Source of the DNA: Onchidella celtica
Lineage: Eukaryota; Mollusca; Gastropoda; Systellommatophora; Onchidiidae
Direction of reading: 5' to 3'
Assembly (NCBI GenBank): GCA_963931925.1
Contig: OZ007571.1
Location: forward strand, 42,336,779-42,400,778
DNA length: 64,000 nucleotides
The position numbers and the translations under genes were made by a program. The notes beneath the pieces were generated by a model, which worked only from the letters and a program-made list of their open reading frames with translations, was not told where the DNA came from and searched no databases. Below, piece by piece: positions 10,221 to 23,600 of this stretch; positions within the stretch are counted from its first letter, which is position 1; every line of letters begins with the position of its first letter.

Positions 10221-12017
10221 GCTGTAATAGTTTCGTTTCTAAAGGGTTGTAGTCAGATCAACTAACTCCCCCCCTACTATAAGGTTAAAAAAATAATTTT
10301 TTCTCTGAACGTTTCAGATTTACGAATATTAACTACACATACTGTTCCAGGAAATAACTAAAGGGAACACACTAAAGGCATATTCACAGGGATAATCTGT
10401 GCTGTGCCTCAAAATACATCTGGAGATACAGAAAATGTTTTTTCTTGAAAGTTATCTATTCAGGACATCAGAAATAAGGCACTAACACTCAACCAAATCA
10501 ACCGGAACTTAGCATACCTCTTTCTCTTAAACACACAGACACACACACACACACAGACACATGGAGGATGCATGTAGAAGTATTGTGTAGTGTGTAACTC
10601 AATTCAGCCAAAAAGTGGAGATATCTATAGAACCTTGTCATTCTAAAGGGACATTTCGATGTCCTATTGGTATCAAGTTCCCAAAAAGCCGGTTCCCATC
10701 AAAGCGTGCGGTTTGATTTATTTTTTTCTGCGCGTTTTTGACTAGTATTCTTTTTTCCCCAAAGTTTTATATCTAAAAAAAAAAATTATGCTTCCTTGAG
10801 TTTGAGTTTGGAGAAAGCACGTCGGCACAATAACGGTCACATTGTGTTAGGAAGAAGCAAGACGAAACACAGAATATAGCACAATGATAGGACAGTATGG
10901 GACCCTACCAGAAGCGCCGACCACCCACAGCTGCTTAGAATGGAACACCTACAAAATGTTCCAACGTGAATTTATTTTTTTTTTCGGAGGAAGGTTTAAA
11001 CACTGAAAGCTTGATTTATCTTCCCTTTTCCCTTGCGTTTTACGGTATCATTTTGGTATAATTCATGATGCGAGGCTTTGCTAATTACAACTTATTTTTT
11101 TGCCACATTTTGATTTTGCGTTGTTTTTGCTAGTTATGATGAGTATTATTCATATTAGCTTGTGTTGCTTTGTCCTAAAGGCTAAAGCAGGCCCCAGCTA
11201 AATACTCCTGAAAATGACAGTGGTATTCGTACTTTTCACCCTTGGATTCCTCCCACCACTTTTGACTTTCCTCAGACTTCACCTTCCTTACTATGCACCT
11301 ACCACCGCAGAAGACAAGGCAGAAAACGGGACAGACAATGAGAAAGAAAGAAGAAAATCAGAAAAAGAAAAAGGGTGCCAAAAGCCGCCGGCTGAAGCCC
11401 CCAAGAAAGCAATGATCTAATTTTGTCAGGTTCTGGAAATAATTTTTTCCTGCTCTGATAACGTTCAGACTGATACCACCAATTAATATCATACCCATTG
11501 TGTTGTACTTAAATGTCGGCTATCAGACTGAATAGGCCCCCTTCTTTCCCTTCAAAGAAATCTAAAATTGTGGTCGACTTACTAAGAGTCTGCACAGAGC
11601 TTGTACGCTTTCATTTGTTTTGTTTTTTTTTTCATGAGAACCTGGGAGGTCATGAAATGGAATGATTGACACAGAGTGAATTCGTTCGTTTTCTTTCATG
11701 ATCTCTCACGCGTGCAGGTTCTCTTTGACAGTATATTATTCCATCAGCCATGGACCCAGCAACCAAGCCCATGTTGAATTGGCTCCTTAAACGCAAACAA
11801 AAGAGAAGACCTCGACATTGTGTACACATTATCCCAATCTTATGGTGAATGTTCAAGTTTTGGGAGACTAGAAAAAATGTCTATCTTATTTGAGAATGAA
11901 TCCTTCGACGTTTCAAACTCTACATGAGAAAGTTGGATCCAGGATTGAAACAAGAATACCCAGTTTTAGAAAACTTTTACCACCAAAGGAACCTCGCCGT
12001 GACGTCAGAACAGAGAC
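10221..12017. other. Non-coding stretch
   Basis: It contains a CA-rich patch (about 10530-10560), several A or T runs, and a short motif GGCACAATAACGG (10824-10836) that recurs at 15463 and 18554. An open frame at 11214-11420 starts hydrophobic and ends Lys/Glu-rich, but has no support beyond length. Confidence 0.35.
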
Positions 12018-12176
12018 AAAGCGAATGCCCTTTGTTGTTGCATCTCTCTTATAAGCTATCTGTGCAGCATTAATGCCTTTCTTAGTTCACAGGCGTCTTA
12101 AGTTTTACCCCCCACCCCCCCCCCCATAAAAAAAAGAACCTACACAAGCCTGTTCATCGAACGGGGACTCGGCTAG
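12018..12176 (+). mobile_element. Helitron-like 3' end, copy 3
   Basis: The last ~150 bp match the 3' end of the element at 36400-36880: CTTATAAGC, GCAGCATTAATGCCTTTC, a C-rich/A-rich tract, then the hairpin CCTGTTCATCGAACGGG (12149-12165) and CTAG (12173-12176) followed by T. A short hairpin shortly before CTRR|T is the Helitron 3' signature. The 5' end was not located. Confidence 0.55.
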
Positions 12177-12265
12177 TTCATTAGTATTTTTGTGCTTTCA
12201 TTTATGAAGGTAAAACGTTTGACTGAAAGCATACTAACTCTGTTCACACTCTGAGGGTTAAATTA

Positions 12266-12930
12266 AGTTTTAAATATATTTGAGTTTCACTCCGGCTTTC
12301 GAACAATATCGCTCATCGCTCATCTCTCACATGACAATGAAAATGACAACAGACAAAAAGCTTTAACTTCAGAATGTGCTTTTTATTCAATTAAACATAA
12401 TTGGCAAACGCACGGAAAATAAGTGTGTACAAACTTTAAATGTTAGTGCACGTGGTCAGATGAAAAGCAGTACGTTTTGACCTTTCATAATGTTTGTTTT
12501 CATAATATTCTTAAATCATAGCTTTTATGTACAATTAACACATGAAAATGGATCTGAAACCCATTGCAAAACTGATTTTAAGTGACAGGTTTCACATTTA
12601 AGACTCGAGTTTTCATGGCATCAACAGAGACCATTTTGTCACCGTTCCCTGAAACTGGTTTTGACTTCTTTTCAAGAGAAGCAAAAGAACTAATTTCAGC
12701 ACAACTGTTCTAGTTAAGATGATTTGCGAAAGTTTTTGCTGTTCGATTATCTTTCTGCGTAGGAGTCCATAATTACAATCATTTGATGCAAGTTTGAATG
12801 TAGTTGATATGTTCGAGTTACTACAGTTTTACGAGACGGTGACGATTTGATTTGCTCCAAATAGATTTTACTCTTAGAAACTGAGAACATCTGAACAGCA
12901 TACTGAATGAATTAATAACTGGATAAGCCA
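12266..12930 (+). repeat. Old local duplication, copy 1
   Basis: This is related along its length to 14340-14770. Both start near ATTTGAGTTTCAC, share a CACCGTTCCCT / CACTGTTCCCT segment and a GAAAGTTT box, and end near GATTTGAATGTAG / GTTTGAATGTAG. They are diverged and gapped. It is non-coding, either two copies of one transposon or a tandem segment. Confidence 0.5.
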
Positions 12931-13297
12931 ACATTTCTCATTAATGTTCTTATTTTTACTCATGTACTGATTTCATTGTCATCAACTTTATTAGCCTCCA
13001 GGATACAAATTTAAATGAAGTTTTAGCTTTGTAGCTTTAGTCTTTATTATTTAGTTTATGATTTATTAAACACAAAAATAGTAACCGATTTGACAACAAC
13101 TGTTTCATCACTATATATACGCCCCCCCCCCTCCTCCACCACCAACAAAACAAAAATCATTGCGCGGCAGAGCCCAAATTATGTAAAGTACACGGATGTT
13201 TTGCAACACAGATCACGATGACAAGAAATTTACTTGGACTTGAGGGATGGACTAAATAATTATCTTGTGGCGTCTGAGTTGCACACTTTATTGTGTT

Positions 13298-13610
13298 TTA
13301 TACTTACCTGTTTGGCACAACCCGCCAGCACAACTTATCTCAAACTGGTCACTGAGTGGCATTCAGTGGCACAAGTCTGGACGGTTTAGTTATATTGTGC
13401 GTACAGGGCAGGCGCCTTGACCGTGGCCCTTGCCAGAACTGAGTCTTGAGTCCTGGATGTATTATACTTATCTGTACAGCTCACACTGCCAGCACAACTT
13501 CTCTCAGGCTGGTCACTGAGCGGCATTCAGTGGCACAAAGTCTGGATGGGTTTATATTGTGCTGTAACGGCAGGTGGCCTGGAGCCACTGTGGCACATAC
13601 CTGGGGTCCT
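13298..13610 (+). repeat. Two tandem copies of a ~163-bp unit
   Basis: The first copy begins at TATACTTACCTG (13299) and the second at TATACTTATCTG (13463). Both carry CAGCACAACTT, CTGGTCACTGAG, GGCATTCAGTGGCACAA and TATATTGTGC. Identity is about 80%. No coding capacity is visible. Confidence 0.7.
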
Positions 13611-13918
13611 GGGCTCCGATTAACAATTGTGTTTGCAACTCAGATAATAAAACAATTTGGATAGGGGGCTTTAATAATAAATTAATTTGAGGGGGGGGGG
13701 AGGGGGCTTTAATCTGAAGTAAGTATCCTTTTATTACACTGTAATCTTTAGATTTCAGCATTTCAGGGAAAATGTATTGACCGCGACAAAAAATTTCTGA
13801 AATTGTTTTTAAAGGCGAAATATAGTTTCAGTTTGGGTTCTACTGTGCATCACTCTAATGTCTATACTTTGTATGATGTAGTGACCATGTTCAGCCCCCA
13901 ATATATGAAAGACTACAG

Positions 13919-14188
13919 CAGTGGTTCCCATCCGGGGGTCTCGCATCTTCTGGGGATGCCAGTCAATATTTCAGGGGTGCCAGTCGATATTTCAGTGGTG
14001 CCAGCCGATATTTCAGGGGTGCCAGTCGATATTTCAGGGGATGCGAAAACTTGAATTTGGAAATTTTAAACTTACAGTGTACATGCAATCTTCAAACCAG
14101 ATATTACTTTTGTAGGGGGTGTGAGAATAATATATTATATCAGAAGTTTTCTAGGGGTGCAGGGTACAGACAAGGTTGGCAACCACTG
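13919..14188. mobile_element. hAT-type MITE, 270 bp
   Basis: The ends CAGTGGTTCCCA and TTGGCAACCACTG are near-perfect inverted repeats of the CAGNGGTTCNCAA class typical of hAT elements. The flanks GACTACAG (13911-13918) and GTCTCCAG (14189-14196) agree at 6 of 8 positions, as expected for an aged 8-bp target duplication. It has no transposase. It contains a 21-bp tandem array. Confidence 0.75.
13957..14042 (+). repeat. 21-bp tandem repeat, ~4 copies
   Basis: The unit TGCCAGTCGATATTTCAGG repeats with 21-bp period inside the hAT MITE. Because 21 is a multiple of three, one frame reads as heptapeptides VPVDISG; this is a by-product of the array and not a gene. Confidence 0.8.
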
Positions 14189-14339
14189 GTCTCCAGTTTT
14201 ACAAGAGAAATCTCAGCATGCTGTTCAGTGCCTAGACCTATACAGTATACATCGGTGTACATTTAGTATAAAACTGCTGTACACAACATGTTGAATGTTG
14301 GTTCATTTCAAGCAACTGACAATCAGATGATTGATTCTA

Positions 14340-14770
14340 CAATAAATATTTGAGTTTCACACATGGACAAACCGTCAACTTTGAACACATGACAATGCAA
14401 AATTGCATTAAAAAGTAGAAAACATTAAGGACATGATATCATCACTGTTCCCTAAGCTGTAGTCATTAGTTTTGGCTACTTTTCAGGAGAAACAAAATAC
14501 TTTTATTTTAGCACATTTGATCCAGGTACGATGGATTTTTGAAAGTTTGCGATGCAATTATTTTTTTCGGCCTAAGAGCCTATTACCAAGCTCATCTGAT
14601 GTGGATTTGAATGTAGAGGAATATGTATGTAAATCAATTTTTCAAATTTTGACTCAGAGGGAACAGTGACGACATCACAAAAGTTATTCATAACTATTCT
14701 AACGCATATTCTCTAAATACGTTAATTGTATTTACAGTGAAATGAGCAATTTTTTTTTTTTTTTTTTTAC
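14340..14770 (+). repeat. Old local duplication, copy 2
   Basis: Diverged partner of 12266-12930, about 2 kb downstream in the same orientation. It ends near a run of about 20 T at 14750-14769. Confidence 0.5.
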
Positions 14771-17700
14771 ATAGAATCATTGTTGACTCAAGTCACAGAT
14801 AAATTGGGAGCAACACAAAGAATTTTATACTATACAAAGCAGTCACATGTTAAGCCAGAACATTTTTGCAACCAATTTACAACCAAACCCCTCCTCCACC
14901 CCCTCCCTCTCTTCTGAACTGCCCACCCGTCCAGTAAAAAAAAAAAAAGCATTCCCATCAAAATCAAGTCATGGGTTCCTATCAATACAGACCAACATAA
15001 TTCAAATAAAATACATCTTAGCCTTTTGGCATATGTGTCTGACATATGCCAATATCGTAGAGCAGTGACTATACTTAACGTCCAATCCAATCTTCTTTCA
15101 ATAGGGCAGTGTATAGTTTAACATCTGAAAATCTGACTGACCAACACAATGTGTCCTGTATGTATCAAACTTTACAGCACTGACTATTACTAACTTTCTC
15201 CCTGTCTCTCTGATTTTACAGATTGATATTATCACCAGCATCATAAATCAAACATTATTTCAAAATTATTTCCAAATCAGTTCTCTTGTCATTTTAATTT
15301 GGTTCTCTGCTTTGAATGTATAAAACATACTGAATGGCAAATATTCTCATCCCCCGATAGAAATCTACCCATTCAAGTTTAAGAAGTCACAAGCATAGTG
15401 CCAAATTACACTTTTGATTTTGTTGTGTGGAACTGCCTTAAGTCTGAGTTCAACAGCACATTGGCACGATAACTGCAACTTTGCGCCTCTCACGGTTTTT
15501 TCGTTATCTTTCTTTGGACTAGCCTTCAGCCCCAGGTTCCCATAGGTAAAAGTGAAGTTAAAGATCTTTGCAGGAAAAGGCTCGTATTAAAGTCTAATGG
15601 GAAAAAAGCTCGCTCTGCAACGTATATTTATATGAATTTTGTAAATGTGATACATTCCCCTCCCATCCCACGCTTATTTACAAGTTTATCTTCAAGTTTT
15701 ATGTCCATTCATTGATCTAGTCTTAATTTGCACCTAGTGATCTATATTTCTTACACATTTGGTATCACTAGTCGGGTTGGCCCATTAACTCGGGGAAAAT
15801 GCAGATGTGATTTTTAAAGTTGAGTTTCAATCACCAATGTGTAAACTGAGGCGCTCAATGAAATTTCCTGTCAATCTTTTTAATTCTACTCAAAGGAAAT
15901 GCATCTTTTTTTTCTCGGCTCAAAATGTCGGTCACACTTTCTTCTTTTCAACTGAGCTGTGGCTCAAAATCAATGAAAGTATTAAACATACAGTGTCAGG
16001 GTTAGGACTAGAATTACCGTGCTGGGGCACGGTTTGTTTATTTCATGGCATCATTGATTTTAGCCAGTGCAAATGTCCTTGAACTATTCCCGTGGACAGT
16101 TTGTTTTTGTAACGCTTTTTCTTAGAGATGGAAAGAAGGTGGGGCAAGATAGAACGAATGGATAAATTAACAGTGACGGTGCAGTTTTCGACCCCGTGGT
16201 TCGGGTGTACTTTAGCAAGGAAAGACGGGGCGAATAAGGAGTGAATAAATTCGTACATAAAACGTAGAGGGTGTAGAGACTTTGGGAAAGGTTTTGACAT
16301 GTTAGATTAACTTTGTCTGTTACTATTAATAGACTGCGAGCTGAGCTCGAAATGGATGCACCAATCAAATTTGAGCAGTTCGCTGGGGATTGCAGAAGAT
16401 ATAAGCGGAGCCATCTTTAGGTTTCTTCACTCCATGCAGACGTTTCCATCTGCGAGGTCGTCGGCTTAAGATTCGGCCTGAGAGAATCATGAGATTGTTA
16501 AAGACATGTCTATGTCCTTGATAGACAATGGAAATTATCCACAGCTATTTTCTCCAGTTCCCTGATATCGCATTTGTAAATTGTAATTGATGTGTCTGGA
16601 TGAGGCTGGGGATTGCCAGCCCATCCTAGAGCAGATCTAGATCTATCTTAACTACGTCAGTGTGTCTTGACGGTTTGATCCTTTATAAGCAATTAACTGA
16701 GTTAACATTGTCGTCTGAGACATAAGAACATTATTTGTGAGATAGTAGGCAGACTATATTTCTGAAGATAAATAAGTAATAAGTAAACTGTGAATGAGTC
16801 AGAATGATATCTTTTAAGAATCTAGAGGAGACTTCTAGTTATGTATTATAGTATTTTCATTTGATGCTGCTGATGTTGTCTTTTTGATATGTAAAAGATA
16901 GACGAAATTGTTAGGAACTTAAAGTAATAAATTTGTGGCCCTGCAAGGTCCTTGATAAAACTTACTCAAATTGTTATTAGTGTATGTGGCATGGTATGGC
17001 AGAGTAATTGTTAAAAACCTCTCGATAGTTTAAAATGCAGTCGAACACGTAATTCATAATAACCATCCCCGTAACACACGATACCCCAAATCGTAACATA
17101 CAGCAAACTTCAAGATGTTTCAAAATATGTCCACATACACCGTTACGTCTCTCTATGTTTGATATATTTTGTAGAATTTAAGGCTTAGTGGTTACAGCCT
17201 TTTGTGATTACACATTCACCTTATAGCTCCTTTATAGTTAGATTTAACTTCTGTTCCCTCATAAACTTGAAATTCATATTCATAAATTGCTGTTTAATTT
17301 ATTAAATTTCAATAACTACACTCCTGAATTACAAGGACGAATTTTATATGGTATGGTTGGGCTGGCAAGTCTAGGCTTTTCACTGACCTGATAATATTTT
17401 TAACACTGTTTAGTTCCCATTCTCTGTTTTTGCTTGAGGAAACTTAATTATATATCACACTGTCCCATTTTAAACACTGTCCTCTCTTTTTACAGTTTTA
17501 CCATCTTTCTCATCTAATGTTTCTTCTTGTCAGTTGATTTTTGTTGCTTTATCCCCCCCTCCCCCCATCTTATATATTTGGTCAGAGTTTGCTAAAAGGA
17601 CGAACAAGCAGCTGTAGTAATTGATTCTTGTAGACAGGACTGAAAATGGCCTCCCAGTAAACAGTGGGTAAATCCCGAACAGAAACTATCCCTAATCGTA

Positions 17701-19223
17701 ACTGTTGGGAAACAATTGCAGTGAACCAGATCAACATAATAGTTCGTCCATCAGGTATGATGATGACCTTAACAACACCAGAGGAATAAAGAACAGAAAT
17801 TGTTGAGAATTTCAACACATGGACAATAAAGAGAACTAAAGGACACAGAGGACAGAATGGAAAGACTGTTCTTTCATGACTTATGGCTTCTCATGTGACT
17901 GATAAGTCCTATTTTTGCCCTGCAGACCCTTCCGCATAAATGACAAGAGTGCTCCGTTGGTTCAACATACACTTGAACAAAGACACTTGGAATGCTTGTC
18001 ATTTTTCTTTTCTCATGCCTATGGCCAAAAAAAAAAAAGAAAAATCAATGAAAAAATGATCCTTGTGAAGTTGGCTTACATTATAAGTTACATTAGTTAC
18101 ATCTTAGATATTTGGAATGCTTGACAAGAAATTGGAAACCTACTGAAAATTGGCAAACTTACATCCTTGAGATAACTGCATCAATTATATCTTAGACGGT
18201 ACAATCCGATTAATGAACCATACTAACTTTCTGCCACTGTGTCACAGAGCTGATTGTGCGCACAATGTTTTTTCCCTAGCCTGACAGATACGCAAACATT
18301 TCGCTTCATCTCATGATACTCATCAAATGCTTCCGGCAAAAAAATTCATGAAGCTTGGAAGTCTTCTTTTTTGCAAATGTTTTATGCCATACCATAATTA
18401 TCAGTCTTCTCAGGGATTTATCCTAAACTTTGAGGTGGCAAGTTTAATATACGAAATTCTTATTATGTTATTGGTTGTTTTTTTATTTATTGTGTTCAAC
18501 CGAACACAACACAACAGACTACAAATGAAGGAGTTCGGGTTTTACGTCGCGCCGGCACGATAACGGCCCCTCTGCGGGATTCACGGTCTATTTGGATACA
18601 CTTTCTTTATTTGTTTCATATTCAGAGCTTTGAAGTTTAACAACAGAATTAAGTACATTCACACAATTTGATCACATTGGAACCTGAAAAAAGTTTTGTA
18701 AATGGGTATGAAAGTTTTTAAATCAAGTTGTAGATCTTAGCCGCTCCCAAAGAGAACAAATGAAGGGAATTTTAGACATTTTGAATCTTTTCCATCTATC
18801 CATTTCCTTATACATGTATTTTACACAATTCCCACTGCAGGGATGAAGAGTTTCTTTCAATGTCCCCTTTTCTGCGTTAACGTCCTCTGATACCTCTCCA
18901 TTTTTTGTAACCTATCATATACCTTGTCGTTCTTTCCTGTCTTCTCCCTTTCTCAAATAATTACAATAAAAATCCAAATGAATATCTTTCATCTCAACTT
19001 TTTGTTTGTTATCTCAGCATTAGTAATCACCAAGATCTCAATGACAGTATCTCTGTCTTACAAAGCGGCCACAAAAAGAAGTTGCTATCGTGTTCTAGTA
19101 TTACACCAGTCACAACATTTGAAGTTCCTTGACATGCAAAATAAAAAACTCACTAAGAAAACATGAGTAACATGCTAGGGGTGTACATGCAGGTTAGTAC
19201 AGTTGGTAAAGAGCTTGGACTAA
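14771..19223. other. Long non-coding stretch
   Basis: No gene is supported. It holds a TATA-like ATATAAGC at about 16399, an AATAAA at about 16926, homopolymer runs, and two occurrences of the GGCACGATAAC motif (15463, 18554), the latter inside a GC-rich island. Isolated open frames of 60-95 codons overlap each other on both strands and look random. Confidence 0.4.
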
Positions 19224-19228
19224 TCACG

Positions 19229-19845
19229 TGTAACAGTTGATGCAAATTTCAGCACGTTATGATGGGGAGAGTCAGATGAACTGATCGTCTACCCCTTAAA
19301 AACGAAACTGTCTCGAACTGTTGTAGAAATAAATAACAGGATCCGATGAACAATTAACACTAACTTTAATAACTGTAAACACGAGCTGATATCCACAAAT
19401 TACTTACACCTATCAGGGAAGGCACTATAATATATCTGACCACGACTAGATTTACACCTACGACCTGCATCCATGGTTTGCACACACTATCCTACTCGCC
19501 TGGCCCTCCTTATATATATTCTGTCCAGGAACGTTCAGGAAGCGGCTTTACCGCCCCATAAGCACGAGACAGACCTAGATCGTTCGGGACACATACAGGC
19601 CACCCAATCGTACACAGACACGTCACAACATTACATCACTCAAGGTCGACCTAGCGTAATCTCGGACACTGCAGTATCTTCCAGACGCTTCTAGACATTC
19701 TACAGTGAAACAAACAAACCACATCAAAGAAAAATACCGGCCTTGCTGGCGAGAGGGGGGAGGAAGGTCGCCGAGTGAGACTCGCCAAGCGGGGGGGGGG
19801 GGGGGGGTGAGAAAATATCGATCGTCCTACTAGTGGGACGCTACA
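19229..19845 (-). repeat. 3' LTR (left copy)
   Basis: 617 bp, TGTAACAGTTG to GGACGCTACA in plus-strand reading. It is nearly identical to 25319-25935 and includes a long G run (about 19791-19807). Confidence 0.95.
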
Positions 19846-20638
19846 CAACTCCCCAATTTAAGTTGAACATTCTTCAACTATCTATACCACAAAGCGTCTA
19901 CACTATCATAGAATACTTATCATCTCCAATCTTACAATAGAGATTGCTAATAACGTACTAGGTGCCTTCCCAATATCCTAAGTACAATACAATAACCATA
20001 GTATCCTTATAACACTAATACAATCTCATTACAATATCATTACAGTACCATTACAAAACCATGGTCAACAATAGATCTACTATTATAACCAATATACTAC
20101 CACCACTGTGCTGAAACGATGGTCAATGATACTATTAAGATCATACAATGGTGAAACGATGGCCATCCAATACACAATGCTTCGTGCACAAACCATAGCA
20201 CATAAACGCTGTACACAACGATGGTTGTCTTAAATACCAAATGCATAAATGCATAAACTCATAGATACAATGGCAAAAATACCAACACATGTCGACCACT
20301 GATCAGGGTCTAACTTCATCATATCAGATCAAACGAAGCAATACCGATACCGCCTAAGCTTAGGCCACTCGTAAATTACATCAATGCAACGTACAAAATC
20401 TCTGCTTGCTCGCAGTTCCCATTTGGGTTACAGTCTTCAAGATTACATTAAGTCCCATTGGTAACAAATAATGTAAATATGATACAATATCAAAACATGA
20501 CTAGGACATAGTGGCTCTCTGCCGGCCAATAATTCAATACTCAGTCAGATATACATCACAGTACAATACAGTCATCCCAGAAACGTATCCAACAGGCAAA
20601 ACTCTGGGTTACAATACATCTCACTGAACTTGTACTAT
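19846..20638 (-). other. 3' non-coding tail of the LTR element
   Basis: This lies between the end of the long ORF and the 3' LTR and has no open frame. Short CATTACA/CATTACAGTACCA-like motifs recur around 20030-20070. A short G-rich tract (TTGGGGAGTTG on the minus strand) next to the LTR is the likely polypurine tract. Confidence 0.6.
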
Positions 20639-23600
20639 TCAAAACACTCTACTCAGGAAGTCGGCGCCGACATTTTCCTTGCCCTTGACATACCTAATCC
20701 TGAATCGATATGACTGTAAAAATAGACTCCATCGTAATAGCTTTGGGCTGTCAAATCTGGCAGAATTAAAATACTCTAATGACCTATGGTCAGTCTGGAG
20801 CACAAACTCCGTACCATACAAATACAAAGTAAACTTCTTTACCGCCCAAACGATGGCTAGGCATTCTCGCTCTGAGACTGAATATTTCGTCTCACGAGGC
20901 AATAGCTTACGACTGGCATATGCCACAGGATACAACTTTCCCTCATATTCTTGCATAAGAGCAGCACCCAACCCGCGATCTGATGCATCAGTTGCTAGAA
21001 CAAATTCTTTTGAAAAATCTGGCAAACATAACACGGGTTTGGAAACAATGGTATTCTTCAAAGAAGTGTACGCTTTCTCCTGCACTTCTTCCCACTGAAC
21101 TACATTGGGCTGACCCTTTCTAAGCAAATCAGACAGTGGTGCTGCAATCGCTGCAAAGTTAGGTACAAATTCTTGGTAATATCCCACCAGTCCTAAAAAT
21201 GCTTTCACCTCCTTTTTAGTGGTGGGTCTGGGTGCATCCCGCACCTTACACACATTTTCTTCTAACAAGCCAATCATACCCTTTCCCACTGAGTGTCCAA
21301 CAAAGTCCACTTCAGACGTGCCAATCAGGCACTTGGATGGTCTTGCAGTTAATCCAGCTTGGTCCATCCTCTGCAGCAATTCCTTGAGAGCCTTCACATG
21401 CTCGTCGAATGTCTCTGTATGGATCAGCAGGTCGTCCACATACGCTGTCACATTGTTCAGTCCCTGGATCAATGGCTTCACGATCCTGTTCAGTGTAGCT
21501 CCTGAGTTCATCATCCCGAAGGGCATCCGGGTGAATTCGTAATGTTCGCCCATGGTGACGAACGCTGTCTTGGGAATGTCTTGTTCCAGGACTCGCACTT
21601 GCCAGTATCCCTTGCTCAAGTCGATCCGAGAGAATATTCTTCCTCTCGACAGACTCTGGAACACCTCCGATGGGGCTGCTGTCGGATGAGGGTCGAACAC
21701 AGTGATCTTGTTCAGCCTCCTGTAGTCGATGCAGACTCGATTGGATCCATCCTTCTTCTTGACGACAACAACCGGTGAAGCATAAGCTGATGAGCTCCTG
21801 CGTATGATGCCCAACCTTTCCATGGTACTGAGCTCCTCCTTCAAGGAGTCGCGCATAGCATAGGGCACCGGATATGGTCGTTGCCGAACAGGTACCTCTG
21901 ATGTCAAGTCGATGCGATGTTCGCCTAACTGGCAACATCCGGGGAGATTGGTGAAGATGCGTTGATACTCCTTCACCACGTCGCCGAGTTGTTGACGTTG
22001 TTCCGGCGTCAGCTGCGTTCCATATTGGACATCTGCGTAGCCTTCCTTCTGGTCCCAGCTCCCTAGGTCGGCAAGGTCCTCCGACGTTCCACCGTTGTCG
22101 CCTTCCAGGTCGCAGTCCTCGATGACTGTCATGCCAGCCGACTCCACATGTTGACTCTCGTCCATCACGTCGTCCTCTGCCAGCACAGTCCCAGCACCAT
22201 CACCGTCGTCGTCCATCATAGCGTCGACATCTCCAGGTGTGGTGTCGCTCCTGCCGTCGTTCATCTCACACATCTCGGTCACGACAGATGCCGGTCCCAT
22301 TGCCGCCGCCGCTGCTTGCGTCGTCGCTGGTGTAGTCCTGGGGATATACCTCTTGAGAAGGTTAGCGTGCAATGTCTTCTCTTTCACACCCATCTTGACT
22401 TTGTAGTCGTTGACACCGACAACCGAGACTATCTTGTATGGTCCCTTCCACTGGACTAAGAGCTTGTTGGCGTTTGTCGGCAACAGTACTAAAACTTCGT
22501 CGCCAGGGCGGAACTTCCTCTCTCGCGCCTTCCGGTCGTAGTAAGTTTTCTGTCTACCTTGTGCCTTTGAGAGCTCTTCCGTAGCCAACTTCCACGTGTC
22601 CTCCAGCCGCTCGCGTAGTTCCATGACGTACTGGTAACTGGTCTTTGTCTCCGGCTCCTCTACGTCCTTGGTCCATAATTTTCGCAAGATGTGCATCGGT
22701 CCTCTCACCGTTCTTCCATACAGCAACTCGAATGGGGCGAACTTTGTCGATTCTTGGGGAACTTCACGATACGCGAAGAGCAGCGGGTTAATGTATCGGT
22801 GCCACTGCTTAGGTTGCTCCGCGCACAGTCGCCTCAAGGTCTTCTTCAGTGTGCCATTAAATCGCTCCACCAGCCCGTTGCACATAGGGTGGTAGACTGT
22901 AGTGGTCGACTGTCGAATTCCCAGTAATCTGTTCGTTTCTTTCATGACGTCCGACATGAATTGAGTCCCTTGATCAGATAAGATCTCCTCGGGCACACCC
23001 AAACGGCTGTAGATATTTACTAAGGCTTCTGCTACTGTCTCCGCGTCAATCTTCTTCAAAGGGGTCGCTTCAGGGTAACGAGTAGCGTAGTCTACGTATA
23101 CCAGGATATACCGATGTCCGCCTTCACTTGGGGGATCAATAGGTCCTACCAGGTCCACGGCCACTCTCCTAAATGGGATGTCTACCACTGGCATACTCTG
23201 CAAATGCACCTTAGGAGTCGTTCCCTTGTTCACTGTCCTCTGGCAGATGTCACATGAGCGGAAGTATCTCGCGACGTCACCTTCAATACCAGGCCAGTAA
23301 AAGTTGCTCATCACCCTGTCCTTCGTTTTCTTCACGCCGAGATGTCCTCCGACGATAGAATCATGGGCAACGCTCAGTACATACTCCCTCAGTTTCTCGG
23401 GTAGTACCACTCGTCTTGTAATCGTAGCCTGTCTTATGTCCCTATAAATCCGGTACAGTACACCTCCGTGTCTATCGAAGTGTACGGACTTGTTGCCTCT
23501 GTTGGTCGGAATTTTCTTCTGCCCCAACTTCTTGAGGTCTTCGTCTTCTTCCTGGAGTCGGATGAGTTCCTTCCTATCCACTCCCGCGTGCCGTTCTGCC

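Noticed and set aside
11214-11420. 68-codon frame starting with a hydrophobic stretch, possible secreted peptide
   Set aside because: No cleavage-site logic, no homologue recognised and no flanking gene structure; the Lys/Glu tail comes from an A-rich patch.
13299-13330. TATACTTACCTG resembles the 5' end of U1 snRNA
   Set aside because: Only about 11 bases match; the following sequence lacks the U1 stem-loops and Sm site, and the second tandem copy has already changed the motif.
19473-19694. 73-codon frame present identically in both LTRs (also 25564-25785)
   Set aside because: Duplicated because LTRs are duplicated; the opposite strand is the transcribed one and no motif is visible.
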